In this document: piece by piece, positions 1 through 7,597 of the stretch
Position numbering within the stretch: position 1 is the stretch's first letter
How the letters are laid out: each line of letters opens with the position of its first letter
Assembly: GCF_014203735.1 (NCBI RefSeq)
Contig: NZ_JACHJQ010000011.1
Location: 62,001 to 126,000, forward strand
Reading direction: 5' to 3'
DNA length: 64,000 bases
DNA from: Actinophytocola algeriensis
GTDB taxonomy: Bacteria; Actinomycetota; Actinomycetes; Mycobacteriales; Pseudonocardiaceae
The notes under the pieces: model-generated
What the model saw: the letters and a program-made list of their open reading frames with translations, nothing else
The model's database searches: none
What the model was told of the DNA's origin: nothing
Translations under genes and position numbers: made by a program

Positions 1-47
1 GCGACCCCCAGACCCCCGAAACCCCTTCCCATAACGCGACCGCCCGG

Positions 48-53
48 TAACCT
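48..53 (+). promoter_or_regulatory. -10 box of a leaderless promoter for ppx
   Basis: TAACCT lies 8 nt before the GTG at 62 and there is no Shine-Dalgarno sequence, so transcription probably starts at the start codon. The same arrangement recurs before about ten other genes in the window. No clear -35 element is visible. Confidence 0.5.
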
Positions 54-61
54 TGCGCCCC

Positions 62-1000
62 GTGCGCCTAGGGGTTCTGGACGTGGGCTCGAACACGGTC
101 CACCTGCTCGTCGTGGACGCGCATCGGGGCGCGCACCCGATGCCGGCCAGCTCCGAGCGGACCGTGCTGCGCCTTGCCGAGCGGCTGACCGACGGCGGTG
201 ACCTCTCCGACACGGGCATCGAGGACCTGGTCCACACGGTCGCACAGGCCAAGAAGACGGCGCGGAAGCTGGGCTGCGAGGACCTGATGGCCTTCGCGAC
301 CTCGGCCGTCCGCGACTGCGGCAACGTCGCCGACGTGCTCGCCAGCGTCCGCGCCGAGACCGGCGTCGAGCTGAAGGTCCTCACCGGCAACGACGAGGCG
401 AAGCTGACGTTCCTGGCCGCCCGCCGCTGGCTCGGCTGGTCGGCGGGCAGGCTGCTGGTGCTCGACATCGGCGGCGGTTCGCTGGAGCTGGCCATCGGCA
501 TGGACGAGGCGCCGGACTACGCGAAGTCGGTCCCCTTCGGCGCGGGCCGCATCACCCGCGAACGGTTCTCGAGCGACCCGCCCAGCCGCGAGGAGGTCGC
601 CGAGACCGCCGACTGGCTCACCGAGCAGCTCGCGGCGGTCGCGAGGAAGGTCGCGAAACGGGGCGAACCGGACCGGGTCGTCGCCACCTCGAAGACGTTC
701 CGCACGCTCGCCCGCCTCACCGGCGCCGCGCCGTCCTCGGCAGGCCCGAGGGCGCGGCGCGTGCTGACCGAGCCGGGGCTGCGGCAGCTCGTCGCGTTCA
801 TCACCCGGATGAGTGCGGCCGACCTCGCCGAGCTGGAGGGCGTGAGCGCGAGCCGGTCGCACCAGCTGGTCGCGGGGGCGCTCGTGGCGCAGGCCACGAT
901 GCGTGCTCTGTCACGGCAGGAGCTCGAGATCTGCCCGTGGGCGTTGCGGGAGGGAATCATCCTGCGACGCCTTGACCAGGCCAATGGGGAGGAGTCGTGA
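62..1000 (+). CDS. ppx: Ppx/GppA family exopolyphosphatase
   Basis: Cytoplasmic ASKHA-fold phosphatase expected to act on polyphosphate ends and/or (p)ppGpp. The two phosphate-binding motifs of the family are clear: DVGSNTVHLLV near residues 6-16 and DIGGGSLELAIG near 133-144. At 312 residues it is the short single-module actinobacterial form without the C-terminal HD domain of E. coli Ppx. A TTG at 53 is in frame, but the GTG at 62 gives the usual MRLGVLDVGSNT start and sits 8 nt after a TAACCT box, so I chose it. By gene order it corresponds to M. tuberculosis Rv0496 (ppx1). The next gene begins about 118 bp downstream in the same direction. Confidence 0.9.
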   Translation: MRLGVLDVGSNTVHLLVVDAHRGAHPMPASSERTVLRLAERLTDGGDLSDTGIEDLVHTVAQAKKTARKLGCEDLMAFATSAVRDCGNVADVLASVRAETGVELKVLTGNDEAKLTFLAARRWLGWSAGRLLVLDIGGGSLELAIGMDEAPDYAKSVPFGAGRITRERFSSDPPSREEVAETADWLTEQLAAVARKVAKRGEPDRVVATSKTFRTLARLTGAAPSSAGPRARRVLTEPGLRQLVAFITRMSAADLAELEGVSASRSHQLVAGALVAQATMRALSRQELEICPWALREGIILRRLDQANGEES

Positions 1001-1118
1001 TGCTCGCGGAAGTCCCCGCCGAGCGGCCGTTCATAATGTTGGCCGAACCCTGCGAGCATGAAAGGCAGTCACGCGTCGCCGCTGGACGATTTGGCCGGCG
1101 CCGGGCACGGTGGAGTCG

Positions 1119-2369
1119 ATGAGTCACGAAGGCGGACCTGAGCAGCCACAGCGCACCGTCGCCGAGCTGCTCGCCAAGTACGGCGCCGAGTCGGGCGAAC
1201 GCGCCCCCCGGCGGCGCCGTCGGCGTGCGGACGACATGGACGACACCGGCGCCCAGGCGATCATCGAACGGGTCCTGTCCGAGTCGGGCGAGATGCAGGC
1301 CATCCGCGACGACATGCCGCCGCCGGAGCGCACCTCGCACCGCAGGGGCCACTCGACCGGCCAGTACCCGCGCCCGCAGCAGCCGCCGCCCCAGGAGCCG
1401 CCGCCACGCCGCCAGGCACCGCAGCCGTCGCAGCAGCTGCCGAGGCCACTGCCACCGCAGCCGTCGCAGCCGCTGCCCAGGCCGCAGCCCGCGCCGCCGC
1501 AGCCGCAACCCGGCCAGCGCTCGTCGAACCAGCTCCCGGCCATCGCACGGCCGAGCGAGCCGACCACACCCGTGCGCGGCACGCCGAGGCCGATCGCGCC
1601 GGGTCCTGGCCCCGACCGGCAGCCACCACGCCCCCAGCCGTCGCAGCGCGTACCGCTGCCCCCGCCGCCACCGGGCGGCACCCGCGAACGCAGCGGCGTC
1701 CAGCCGTCCCTGCGGTCCCGCCTGGACGCCGACTCGGCCCCACCGCCACCGCCCATGCCGGTGGAGCAGGCGGAGCCCACCACCGAGGAACTGCCGAGGG
1801 TCCCCGGCCGCATCCCGGTCGATGGCTCGATGACCGGCCGCCGCCCCATCCCCGGCGCCGACAGCCGCACCCGCATCTCACCCGCGTACCCGCCGCCGCA
1901 CGACCCGTACTCCGACGTGCCGGCCGAGGACGAGGACTACCGCTCCCCGTACCCCGCCGCCGACCCCGACGACCGCTACGACCCGGCCGGGTACGACGAC
2001 CGCGTCGACGAGGACGTCGACCGCGGCCGGGACCGCGGCCTCGATGACGACCTCGACGAACTGGAAGACGACGACCTCGACGACCTCGACGACGACCGGG
2101 TCCGCTCACCCGCCAAGGAGTGGGCGATCATGGGCGGCCAGCTCGCGCTGGGCGTCATCGGCGGCGCCGCGATCTGGCTCGGCTTCAACTGGCTGTGGGG
2201 CTTCATGCCACAGGCCGCGCTCGTGGTCGCCCTGGCCGTGATCGTCGGCCTCGTGCTCATCGTGCGCAAGATCCGCCGCGCCGAGGACCTGCAGACGACG
2301 TTCCTCGCCGTGCTGGTCGGTCTCGTCGTGACGGTGTCACCCGCGGCGTTGCTGTTGCTGAACAAGTGA
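1119..2369 (+). CDS. Proline- and aspartate-rich membrane protein (Rv0497 position)
   Basis: 416 residues with three zones: a short conserved head (SHEGGPEQPQRTVAELL followed by an Arg cluster), a long Pro/Gln-rich low-complexity stretch (about 65-250) passing into a very acidic Asp/Glu/Tyr segment (about 255-330), and a C-terminal block of three hydrophobic helices (about 338-415). The N-terminal bulk is probably cytoplasmic and disordered. The ATG at 1119 follows GGTGGAG at a proper distance; an in-frame GTG at 1110 is less likely. Its stop overlaps the start of the next gene, so the two are coupled. Function unknown; position between ppx and a TIM-barrel gene matches mycobacterial Rv0497. 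Confidence 0.8.
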   Translation: MSHEGGPEQPQRTVAELLAKYGAESGERAPRRRRRRADDMDDTGAQAIIERVLSESGEMQAIRDDMPPPERTSHRRGHSTGQYPRPQQPPPQEPPPRRQAPQPSQQLPRPLPPQPSQPLPRPQPAPPQPQPGQRSSNQLPAIARPSEPTTPVRGTPRPIAPGPGPDRQPPRPQPSQRVPLPPPPPGGTRERSGVQPSLRSRLDADSAPPPPPMPVEQAEPTTEELPRVPGRIPVDGSMTGRRPIPGADSRTRISPAYPPPHDPYSDVPAEDEDYRSPYPAADPDDRYDPAGYDDRVDEDVDRGRDRGLDDDLDELEDDDLDDLDDDRVRSPAKEWAIMGGQLALGVIGGAAIWLGFNWLWGFMPQAALVVALAVIVGLVLIVRKIRRAEDLQTTFLAVLVGLVVTVSPAALLLLNK

Positions 2370-3145
2370 CGGTCCGCGTCGGCGTCTCCACGGCGTCCGT
2401 GTGGCCCCAGACGGCGACCACGGCCTTCGAACTGGCCGCCACACTGGGCTACGACGGCGTCGAGGTGATGGTGTGGGCCGACCCGATCAGCCAGGATCCG
2501 GCCGCGCTGAGACGGCGGTCGCGGCAGTACGGGGTCCCGGTCATGGCCGTCCACGCACCGTGCCTGTTGATCACACAACGGGTGTGGTCTCCCCGGCCCG
2601 AGGAACGTCTGCGCCGTTCTGTGCAGGCGGCACAGGACCTCGACGCGCCGACCGTGGTGATCCACCCGCCGTTCCGGTGGCAGCGCAAGTACGCGGAGGG
2701 CTTCGCGGACCTCGTGTCGTCGCTGGAGGAGTCGTCCGGCGTGGCGATCGCGGTGGAGAACATGTTCCCGGTCCGCCGGTGGGGTGGGCAGGTCTCCGCC
2801 TTCGACCCCTCGATCGACCCCACGGACGTCGGGTACCGGAACTACACGCTGGACCTGTCGCACACCTCGGCGGCGGGTGCGGACGCGGTGGCGTTGCGGT
2901 CGCGGATGGGTGCCGGGCTGACGCACGTGCACCTCGCGGACGGGACCGGGCTGCCCAAGGACGAGCACCTGGTGCCGGGCCGGGGCAACCAGCCGTGCGC
3001 CGCGCTGTGCGAGTCGTTGAGCAGGGACGGGTTCGCCGGGCAGGTCGTGTTGGAGATCAACACGCGGCGGGCAAGGACCGCCGCCGAGCGGGCCAAGGAC
3101 CTGGCCGAGTCGTTGCTGTTCGCGCGGCTCCACCTGGGGCAGTAG
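2366..3145 (+). CDS. Sugar-phosphate isomerase/epimerase family TIM-barrel protein
   Basis: 259-residue xylose-isomerase-like (AP endonuclease 2) barrel. Candidate metal ligands occur in family order: His in IHPPFRW (about 98), Glu in AVENMF (about 131), Asp/His in LDLSHTS (about 161-164), His in HVHLADG (about 188) and Glu in VLEINT (about 228). The start is the GTG at 2366, which overlaps the TGA of the preceding gene (GTGA), so translation is probably coupled. The substrate cannot be told from sequence. It corresponds in order to Rv0498, next to ppx and proC in mycobacteria. Confidence 0.75.
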   Translation: MTVRVGVSTASVWPQTATTAFELAATLGYDGVEVMVWADPISQDPAALRRRSRQYGVPVMAVHAPCLLITQRVWSPRPEERLRRSVQAAQDLDAPTVVIHPPFRWQRKYAEGFADLVSSLEESSGVAIAVENMFPVRRWGGQVSAFDPSIDPTDVGYRNYTLDLSHTSAAGADAVALRSRMGAGLTHVHLADGTGLPKDEHLVPGRGNQPCAALCESLSRDGFAGQVVLEINTRRARTAAERAKDLAESLLFARLHLGQ

Positions 3146-3266
3146 GTCCCGTGTGGATTCCGGCGGCCGCCAATCCGCAGTGGACTTGCCCACATCCGGC
3201 GGTCGATACCACGCCAAGACCGCTCGCCCACCAGTCGGAACCCACCCACGCGTGACCGGTGGCCCG

Positions 3267-3272
3267 TAAAGT
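3267..3272 (+). promoter_or_regulatory. -10 box of a leaderless promoter for proline dehydrogenase
   Basis: TAAAGT is 7 nt upstream of the GTG at 3280, with no ribosome binding site between them. This supports the GTG at 3280 over the in-frame GTG at 3259, which would lie upstream of the box. Confidence 0.5.
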
Positions 3273-3279
3273 CCCGCAC

Positions 3280-4206
3280 GTGCACCCGCTTCGTAGCCTG
3301 ATCCTGGCCGCGGCCGGCAACGACGTGATCCGTCGGCTGGTCGCGACCGCCCCGGTGAGCCGGGACGTCGTACGTCGATTCGTGGCAGGCGAGACCACCG
3401 CCGACGCGCTCGAGGTCACCAGGAGCCTCGTCGACCAGGGGCTGACCGTCACCCTCGACTACCTGGGCGAGGACACCACCGACAAGACCCTCGCCGAGCA
3501 GACCGTGCAGGCCTACCTGGAACTCCTGGACGGCCTCCACCGCGACGGCCTCGCCAAGAGCGCCGAGGTGAGCGTGAAGCTCTCCGCGGTCGGGCAGGCG
3601 CTCGACGAACGGCTCGCACTGGAGAACGCCGCGCGCATCTGCGCCAAGGCGGCCGAGTGCGGCACCACGGTCACCCTCGACATGGAGGACCACACCACCA
3701 CCGACTCCACGTTGCGGGTGCTCGCCGAGCTGCGCGGCACCTGGTCGTGGGTCGGCGCGGTGCTGCAGGCCTACCTGCACCGCACCGAGGGCGACTGCGG
3801 ACGGCTCGCGTCCGAGGGATCGCGGGTCCGCCTCTGCAAGGGCGCCTACGCCGAACCAGGCGAGGTCGCGTTCCCCGACCCGCACGACGTCGACCGGAGC
3901 TACGTCCGCTGCGCGAACACACTCCTGCGCGGCGACGGCTTCCCGATGTTCGCCACCCACGACCCCCGGCTGGTCGAGATCGTCGGCTCGCGGGCGGAGT
4001 CGCTCGGCCGCAAACCCGGGAGCTTCGAGTTCCAGATGCTGTACGGCATCCGCCCGGACGAGCAACTGCGGCTGGCGGCGCTCGGCCACACCGTCCGCGT
4101 CTACGTTCCTTACGGCGTGCAGTGGTACGGCTACCTGATGCGCAGACTCGCCGAACGGCCCGCGAACACCGCGTTCTTCTTGCGCGCCTTGGTATCCCGC
4201 AAATGA
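3280..4206 (+). CDS. putB: Proline dehydrogenase (monofunctional)
   Basis: FAD enzyme oxidising L-proline to pyrroline-5-carboxylate, the first step of proline catabolism. About 308 residues, the size of monofunctional bacterial PRODH rather than bifunctional PutA. Family motifs visible: SVKLSAVG, LDMEDHTTTDSTL, RLCKGAYAEP, FATHDPRL, and the C-terminal signature YGYLMRRLAERPAN with the two arginines that bind the substrate carboxylate. The start at 3280 fits a leaderless transcript; 3259 would give a 315-residue form. No P5C dehydrogenase gene is adjacent, although that is the usual partner; proC, acting in the opposite direction on the same intermediate, is 1.8 kb downstream. Confidence 0.88.
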   Translation: MHPLRSLILAAAGNDVIRRLVATAPVSRDVVRRFVAGETTADALEVTRSLVDQGLTVTLDYLGEDTTDKTLAEQTVQAYLELLDGLHRDGLAKSAEVSVKLSAVGQALDERLALENAARICAKAAECGTTVTLDMEDHTTTDSTLRVLAELRGTWSWVGAVLQAYLHRTEGDCGRLASEGSRVRLCKGAYAEPGEVAFPDPHDVDRSYVRCANTLLRGDGFPMFATHDPRLVEIVGSRAESLGRKPGSFEFQMLYGIRPDEQLRLAALGHTVRVYVPYGVQWYGYLMRRLAERPANTAFFLRALVSRK

Positions 4207-4264
4207 TCCCGGTTCGGGTACCGCGATCTGATCAAGCTTCCCCGGACGTGGCAGGGTAATAATC

Positions 4265-5113
4265 ATGAGCAGTCTTGCGGGCCAGGGCGACACGCGCCCG
4301 GGACACGGCGGCGCCGGTCCTTTCACGACCGCGTCGCGCGTGCGCTCGCTCGGTGACGGCACCTTCGCCGCCACCCTGTCGGGCCCGTGGTCGATCGGCG
4401 GCAAGCCACACGGCGGGTTCCTCGTCGCCCTCCTGTCCCGCGCGGCCGTCGCGGCGGCGGGCAGCGGTTCGCCCGTGGCCGATCCCCTGTCGGTCAGTGC
4501 GCAGTTCCTCCGCGCGCCCGAGATGGGCCCGGTGCTGCTGCGCACGGAGGTCCGCAAGACCGGCCGCCAGGCGACGATCGTCGCCGTGCAGCTGGAGCAG
4601 CGTGGACAGTCGTGTGTCGAGGGCGTCGTGACCACCGGGCGCCTGCCGCGCGAACGTGCGGTCTGGTCGGACCTGCCGAACCAGCCCGCCGAGCCGCCGG
4701 GCAACGCGCTGGACCTGGCCTCGCTGCCCATGGCGTCGGTCTTCCGCCTCACCGAGGGCTGCGACATCCGCCTCGACCCCAACGGCGCGGGCTTCCTGCA
4801 CGGTCAGACCAACGACCCGCCGCGCCTGCGCCTGTGGGCACGGCCGCGCAGCGAACAGGTCGACCCGATGTTCGCGCTGATGGCCGGCGACATCTCGATG
4901 CCGGTCACGTTCAACCTCGGCCGCTTCGGCTGGACCCCGACCGTCCAGCTCACGTCCCTGCTGCGCTCCCGCCCGGCCCCGGGCTGGCTGCGCATCCACG
5001 TCGACTGCCGCGCGGTCCACGGCCCGTGGTTCGACGCCGACGCGACCGTCGTGGACGCCACCGGCCGCCTGATCTGCCAGACCCGCCAGCTCGCACTGTC
5101 GGCGAAGGCCTAG
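4265..5113 (+). CDS. Acyl-CoA thioesterase family protein (double hotdog)
   Basis: 282-residue TesB-like/acyl-CoA thioesterase family member. The N-terminal hotdog motif GPWSIGGKPHGGFLVALLSRA is the family hallmark, followed by a second hotdog domain (about 160-280, FNLGRFGWTPTVQLT and a C-terminal DATVVDATGRLICQTRQLAL). Expected to hydrolyse or sequester acyl-CoA; the chain length is unknown. ATG at 4265 lies in AATAATCATG without a strong RBS. In order it matches Rv0499. Its TAG stop is the first triplet of the 169-bp inverted repeat at 5111-5279. Confidence 0.75.
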   Translation: MSSLAGQGDTRPGHGGAGPFTTASRVRSLGDGTFAATLSGPWSIGGKPHGGFLVALLSRAAVAAAGSGSPVADPLSVSAQFLRAPEMGPVLLRTEVRKTGRQATIVAVQLEQRGQSCVEGVVTTGRLPRERAVWSDLPNQPAEPPGNALDLASLPMASVFRLTEGCDIRLDPNGAGFLHGQTNDPPRLRLWARPRSEQVDPMFALMAGDISMPVTFNLGRFGWTPTVQLTSLLRSRPAPGWLRIHVDCRAVHGPWFDADATVVDATGRLICQTRQLALSAKA

Positions 5114-5279
5114 TGTCCCGCGCCGGAAATGCGGTGACTGAGTCGGTGGATCCAGGTTTCTGCTGGCAAGGCGCCGGTTCGTCCTCGTACTGGATCGTAC
5201 TTGGGCGGACCGGCAACGCCGCCAGCAGGAAGCTGGATCCACCGAATCTCAGTTGCCTGATTTCCGGCGCGGGACACTA
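5111..5279. repeat. 169-bp near-palindrome (MITE-like) between convergent genes
   Basis: Both ends read TAGTGTCCCGCGCCGGAAAT inward. The arms stay similar (GGTGGATCCAG, then CTGCTGGC, then GCCGGT) to a centre near 5190-5200, so one strand could fold into a single long imperfect hairpin. The terminal TAG on each side is the stop codon of the flanking gene: the thioesterase on the plus strand and the L12-repeat protein on the minus strand. It could be a non-autonomous insertion-sequence relic, and it could act as a bidirectional terminator. No transposase is encoded. Confidence 0.75.
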
Positions 5280-5966
5280 GAGCTGGTCCACGAAGTCCTT
5301 GGCGCGTTTGAGGGCCCAGCCGGTGTCGTCGCGGACGGCCTTCACCGCCTGGATCTTCTTGCCGGCGGCCACCAGCTCACGGGCGCGGGCGAGGGTCGCC
5401 GCGCCGACCTCGTCGCTGGGCGGCGGCGGTGGTTCGCCCGTGGCGACCAGGGCGTCCACGTAGTCCTTGGCATCACGCAGGCCGAGGCCCGTCACCGCGC
5501 GCAGCTCCTTGATGGCCTCGATCTGCTTGCCACTCGCGGCCAGGTCGAGCACGCGGGTGAGATCCGGCGGCCCGTGGTGGACGGGCGGCTCGGCGGCCAG
5601 GCGGTCCACGTACGCCTTGGCCTCGGCGAGGCCAAGGCCAGTGTGCTCGCGGAGCTCCTTGATCGCCTGGATCTTCTCGCCCCGCGCGAGCAGCGCCTGC
5701 ACCCGGTCGTCGTCCCTGCGCCGCGTCGCCGGGGCCAGGCCTGCCACGTGCTCCTTCGCCTCGCGCAGGCCCATGCCGGTCGCCGCGCGGAGCTCCTTGA
5801 TCGCGACGATCGCCTTGCCGTCCGCGACGAGCTCGCGCAGCCTCGGGTCGAGGTCCGGGGGCGGCGGGCGGCGCTCGGCCGGTGTGCGGCGGCGCAGGCC
5901 CAGCCAGACCGCGAACAGGACGACCGCGACGGCGACGCCGAGCAGGATCTGCGTACCGGTGGACAT
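5277..5966 (-). CDS. Membrane-anchored protein with four L7/L12 C-terminal-domain-like repeats
   Basis: 229 residues: one N-terminal membrane helix (about 7-24), a Pro-rich linker, then four copies of the motif that forms the heart of the ribosomal L7/L12 C-terminal domain: residues 53-74, 99-121, 149-171 and 205-227 (pattern IxAIKELRxxTGLGLxxAKxxVD). In L12 this surface binds translational GTPases; whether it does so here is unknown. The fourth copy is the most divergent (GWALKRAKDFVD). Divergent from proC with 33 bp between starts, so they may share a regulatory region. The stop codon is supplied by the flanking inverted repeat. Confidence 0.8.
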   Translation of the reverse strand: MSTGTQILLGVAVAVVLFAVWLGLRRRTPAERRPPPPDLDPRLRELVADGKAIVAIKELRAATGMGLREAKEHVAGLAPATRRRDDDRVQALLARGEKIQAIKELREHTGLGLAEAKAYVDRLAAEPPVHHGPPDLTRVLDLAASGKQIEAIKELRAVTGLGLRDAKDYVDALVATGEPPPPPSDEVGAATLARARELVAAGKKIQAVKAVRDDTGWALKRAKDFVDQL

Positions 5967-5999
5967 ACCGCCGAACCGTAGCGTGGGACGCTGTCCCGC

Positions 6000-6815
6000 A
6001 TGACCTATTCCATCGCGGTGCTCGGGGCAGGGAAGATCGGGGAGGCGCTCCTCGCAGGGCTGCTGGGCGGCGGCCGCCGGGTCGAGGACCTCATGTTCAC
6101 CGAACGCCACCCGGATCGGGCCGCCGAGCTGACCACGCGCTACGGCTTCCGCGCCGTGGACGTCGCCACCGCGGCCAAGGAGGCCGACGTCATCGTCGTG
6201 GCCGTCAAGCCGCAGGACATCGAGCCGCTGCTGGACGAGCTGGGCCCCAACCTCGACGTGGGCACGCTCGTCGTCTCGCTGTGCGCCGGGCTGCCGACCA
6301 CCCTGTACGAGCGCAGGCTGCCCGACGGGGTGCCGGTGGTGCGGGTCATGCCGAACACGCCGATGGTCGTCGGCGAGGCCATGTCCGCCATCTCGCCCGG
6401 CCGGTACGCGACCGGCGACCACCTGGCGACCGTCGAGGAGCTGCTGTCGGTCGTCGGCGTGGTCGTGCGGGTGCCCGAGTCGCAGCAGGACGCCGTGACC
6501 GCCCTGTCCGGCTCCGGGCCCGCCTACTTCTTCTACCTGGTCGAGGCCATGATCGACGCCGGGATCCTGCTCGGGCTGCCGCGCGCGGTGTCCGAGAAGC
6601 TGATCATCCAGTCCGCGGTCGGCGCCGCCGCGATGCTCGCGAAGACCGGGGAGCACCCGGTGACGTTGCGCGAAGCCGTCACCTCGCCGGCGGGCACGAC
6701 CATCATGGCCATCCGCGAGCTGGAGAAGCACGGGGTGCGTGCCGCGTTGCTGGACGCCATCGAGGCCGCGCGGGACCGCTCGCAGGAGCTGGGGCGCCAG
6801 CACGACGAGGACTGA
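6000..6815 (+). CDS. proC: Pyrroline-5-carboxylate reductase
   Basis: NAD(P)H-dependent last step of proline synthesis (P5C to L-proline). 271 residues, the normal length. N-terminal Rossmann motif VLGAGKIGEALLAGLL (about 7-22), the VRVMPNTPMVVGEA substrate region, SGSGPAYFFYLVEAM and the C-terminal VTSPAGTT signature are all present. ATG at 6000 follows GCTGTCCCGC, which is not a Shine-Dalgarno sequence. Corresponds to Rv0500; the genes that follow (small HTH protein, bS22, epimerase, PlsC) keep the mycobacterial order. Confidence 0.93.
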   Translation: MTYSIAVLGAGKIGEALLAGLLGGGRRVEDLMFTERHPDRAAELTTRYGFRAVDVATAAKEADVIVVAVKPQDIEPLLDELGPNLDVGTLVVSLCAGLPTTLYERRLPDGVPVVRVMPNTPMVVGEAMSAISPGRYATGDHLATVEELLSVVGVVVRVPESQQDAVTALSGSGPAYFFYLVEAMIDAGILLGLPRAVSEKLIIQSAVGAAAMLAKTGEHPVTLREAVTSPAGTTIMAIRELEKHGVRAALLDAIEAARDRSQELGRQHDED

Positions 6816-6949
6816 TCTTTCCGAGTCAATTCCGCCTGCGGGATCGCATTCGTCACACCAGTCCCGCTAGTCTCGGGAGAAGCACGTGCGTGTCGATACC
6901 GCCGGTGGGGAAGCCGACGGCGCGACACGTGTCGAAGGACGCGGTGAGC

Positions 6950-7168
6950 ATGCCGGCGAACAAGAAAGACCCGGAGCCGCCTGGCCTCGCACAGGTGCGG
7001 TTCCTCACTGTGGCCGAGGTGGCCACGATGATGCGGGTGTCGAAGATGACTGTGTACCGGCTGGTACACAACGGAGAACTACCCGCTGTGCGAGTGGGCA
7101 AATCGTTCCGGGTACCGGAACAAGCAGTGCACGACTACCTGCGAAGTGCGTATTTCGACGCAGGCTAG
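6950..7168 (+). CDS. Small helix-turn-helix DNA-binding protein (excisionase/BldC-like fold)
   Basis: 72 residues from ATG 6950 (74 from an in-frame GTG at 6944; GAAGGA at 6934-6939 could serve either). The body FLTVAEVATMMRVSKMTVYRLVHNGELPAVRVG followed by FRVPEQAVHDYL is the MerR-like winged-helix of the excisionase family. Homologue by position of Rv0500A. It is more like the mycobacterial protein than BldC, which is present separately at 34142. Upstream, TAGTCT at 6868-6873 is a possible -10 box. DNA target unknown. Confidence 0.85.
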   Translation: MPANKKDPEPPGLAQVRFLTVAEVATMMRVSKMTVYRLVHNGELPAVRVGKSFRVPEQAVHDYLRSAYFDAG

Positions 7169-7315
7169 GAGACCGGTGCGGAGCGCCTCGTGACGTCCAG
7201 GTAATCTTGACGCTCGTTGCCTGGTGTCAATGGGGCGCGTCCGTGGCCGGATCTGGTCGTGTGGTCGTTGCCGTTCCAGGTTGTACTCGACCACCGACTG
7301 AAGCAGAGGTTCCGC

Positions 7316-7417
7316 ATGGGCTCGGTCATCAAGAAGCGCCGCAAGCGCATGTCCAAGAAGAAGCACCGCAAGCTGCTTCGCAAGACGCGCGTTCAGCGTC
7401 GCAAGCTCAAGAAGTAG
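7316..7417 (+). CDS. Small ribosomal subunit protein bS22
   Basis: 33-residue, extremely basic protein ([18 protein letters not shown] then RVQRRKLKK). It matches the AURKAIP1/COX24-domain peptide annotated as Rv0500B and known from mycobacterial ribosome structures as bS22 near the decoding centre. AGAGG at 7304-7308 precedes the ATG at a good distance. It sits between the HTH gene and the epimerase exactly as in mycobacteria. Easily missed by gene callers because of its length. A hairpin follows the stop codon. Confidence 0.9.
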   Translation: MGSVIKKRRKRMSKKKHRKLLRKTRVQRRKLKK

Positions 7418-7432
7418 TTCCGCGGTAGCCGG

Positions 7433-7464
7433 GGTGGATGTCCGCCGAAAGAGTGACATCCACC
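7433..7464 (+). terminator. Hairpin terminator after bS22
   Basis: Perfect 10-bp stem GGTGGATGTC/GACATCCACC with a 12-nt loop, 15 nt after the bS22 stop. No U-tract, as is common in high-GC actinobacteria. Confidence 0.6.
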
Positions 7465-7597
7465 AACACGGCGTGTGACCTGCGTTAACTACTCGTTGCC
7501 AACGACGAGTCGATCACGATTCGGATGTAAGCTCGCGGACGGTCCGCCACTGTGCTAGCCGGATCGCACCCCGTTCGTGATCAGTCATCGGAGTCGT

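Noticed and set aside
1001-1118. Nested inverted repeats TGCTCGC/GCGAGCA and CGGCC/GGCCG after ppx
   Set aside because: Short arms that are common by chance at this GC content; could be a weak terminator or operator but not enough to annotate.
2842-4782. 646-codon open frame on the minus strand
   Set aside because: It is antisense to the isomerase, proline dehydrogenase and thioesterase genes, which all have clear family motifs. Long antisense frames are expected at this GC content, and the translation is low-complexity with no domain.
6841-6949. tRNA gene between proC and the small HTH gene
   Set aside because: No cloverleaf arms or TTCGAATC-type T-loop could be drawn. I found no tRNA anywhere in the window by eye.
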